Origin: Eublepharis macularius
Taxonomy: Eukaryota; Chordata; Lepidosauria; Squamata; Eublepharidae
Assembly (NCBI RefSeq): GCF_028583425.1
Contig: NC_072792.1
Coordinates: 160,834,676 to 160,898,675, forward strand
DNA length: 64,000 nucleotides
Direction of reading: 5' to 3'
Position 1 is the first letter of the stretch, and every line of letters starts with the position of its first letter. The position numbers and the translations under genes are program-made. The notes beneath the pieces are model-generated. The model had not been told where the DNA came from. It worked only from the letters and a program-made list of their open reading frames with translations, and searched no databases. This document shows, piece by piece, positions 63,291 through 64,000 of this stretch.

Positions 63291-63470
63291 AGTATTTTGA
63301 AGATGGTTGTGGGTTGGATGCTGTGCAAGTTTGATCCATTTCAAAGTCTGGAGCACTGCAGGTGGCATAACGTTTTCTTGATAAAAAGAAGAATTTGTCT
63401 CCTACTTCTTTTTTGATACAACTTTTGGAGATAGATCCAAAGGAGTTACCTGTGTTAGTCTGGAGTCACA

Positions 63471-63646
63471 AAATAGTAAAGAGTCCAGTAGCGCCTTTAA
63501 GGTTAACCAACTTTATTGTAGCATAAGATTTCGAGAACCACAGTTCTCTTCGTCAGATGCATCTGACAAAAAGAACTGTGATTCTCGAAAGCTTATGCTA
63601 CAATAAAGTTGGTTAGTCTTAAAGGTGCTACTGGACTCTACTATTT
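63471..63646. mobile_element. Foldback element, GAGTCCAGTAGC family, about 85-bp arms
   Basis: Left arm AATAGTAAAGAGTCCAGTAG, CACCTTTAAG-type, CAACTTTATTGTAGCATAAG, TTCGAGAACCACAGTTCT; right arm is its complement in reverse order up to GGACTCTACTATT. The two arms meet near CAGATGCATCTGA (63556-63568). Non-coding. Confidence 0.85.
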
Positions 63647-63689
63647 GGCAACTTTTGGAGATAGTCTTGGAAAAGAACATGATTCAAGT

Positions 63690-63850
63690 CCAGAAGTATC
63701 AGTAGTACCTTAAACACTGACTAGATTTCCAGGGAATGAGCTTTTGAGAGCGCCGTTTTAACCCTGGAAATCTAGTTGGTCTTTAAGGTACTTCTGGATC
63801 TGGATCTTGTTGTTTTATTGCAGAGCAACACAGCTACCGACCTGAAACGA
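63690..63850. repeat. Related foldback repeat
   Basis: TCCAGAAGTATCAGTAGTACC...CTAGATTTCCAGGG against CCCTGGAAATCTAG...GGTACTTCTGGA, ending GAGCAACACAGCTACCGACC. A shorter relative of the foldbacks above; the remaining 63851-64000 shows nothing. Confidence 0.65.
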
Positions 63851-64000
63851 TCATTTTGGAAAATAGTTCAAATTTCAAAATAAATTTTTTTTCTACCAGA
63901 TTCAAGGGGTAGCCCTGGGCAGCTCAGTGGTACCTCCTCTTGCCAAGTTGTTTATACTTGATCTGGAGAACATGCTGTTCTTTCTGTCCTTTTATGAATA

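Overview
This is a window of vertebrate nuclear DNA. Split genes with GT-AG introns, tRNA-derived SINEs, CR1/L2-type LINE tails, a 5S rRNA-derived SINE, hAT-type MITEs and foldback repeats together point to a squamate reptile (lizard or gecko-like). This assignment rests on my recognition of the repeat types, not on a database search. I saw no bacterial, organellar or CRISPR features and recognised no endogenous retrovirus.

The genes form a cluster of vitelline membrane outer layer protein 1 (VMO1) paralogues. VMO1 is a secreted beta-prism protein of the egg coat. Three copies look intact, each with three exons and the same intron phases (0 and 2). Unit A is at 5685-12642 (+), unit B at 20483-32579 (+) and unit D at 53491-62990 (-). 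All three keep the eight cysteines of the family. Unit A reads like the canonical orthologue. B and D are closer to each other, with eroded DDTA motifs in the exon 3 part. Two further copies are decayed. Unit C (exons at 42653-42816 and 46674-46974, +) has frame damage, a stop, a mutated splice donor and no visible exon 2. Unit E (49357-49525, +) is a solitary exon 1 without start codon or donor. Upstream flank resembling that of unit E recurs at about 50925-51480 with no exon behind it.

Units B, C, E and D share an upstream promoter cassette: a distal block, an invariant GGATTAATGA box, then a TATA-like box about 65 bases before the ATG. Unit A lacks the cassette. In unit C the cassette has been hit twice. 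An intronless, full-length, uninterrupted SNX5 (sorting nexin 5) retrocopy with a perfect 18-bp target-site duplication lies at 40560-42295. A 152-bp hAT MITE with an 8-bp duplication lies at 42418-42569, between the GGATTA box and the TATA position. The SNX5 retrogene is the only long open reading frame in the window (403 codons from the parental ATG).

Introns and spacers are dense with repeats. There is a decayed BED-finger hAT transposase gene in unit D intron 1, four copies of a CAGGGC-ended hAT MITE, three copies of a second hAT family, a family of palindromic elements ending in (G)GGCCAAGCTAC, long foldbacks with near-perfect arms, LINE reverse transcriptase and endonuclease remnants, a Penelope-like remnant, and a remnant of an uncharacterised multicopy Cys-rich protein family at about 28.66-29.92 kb.
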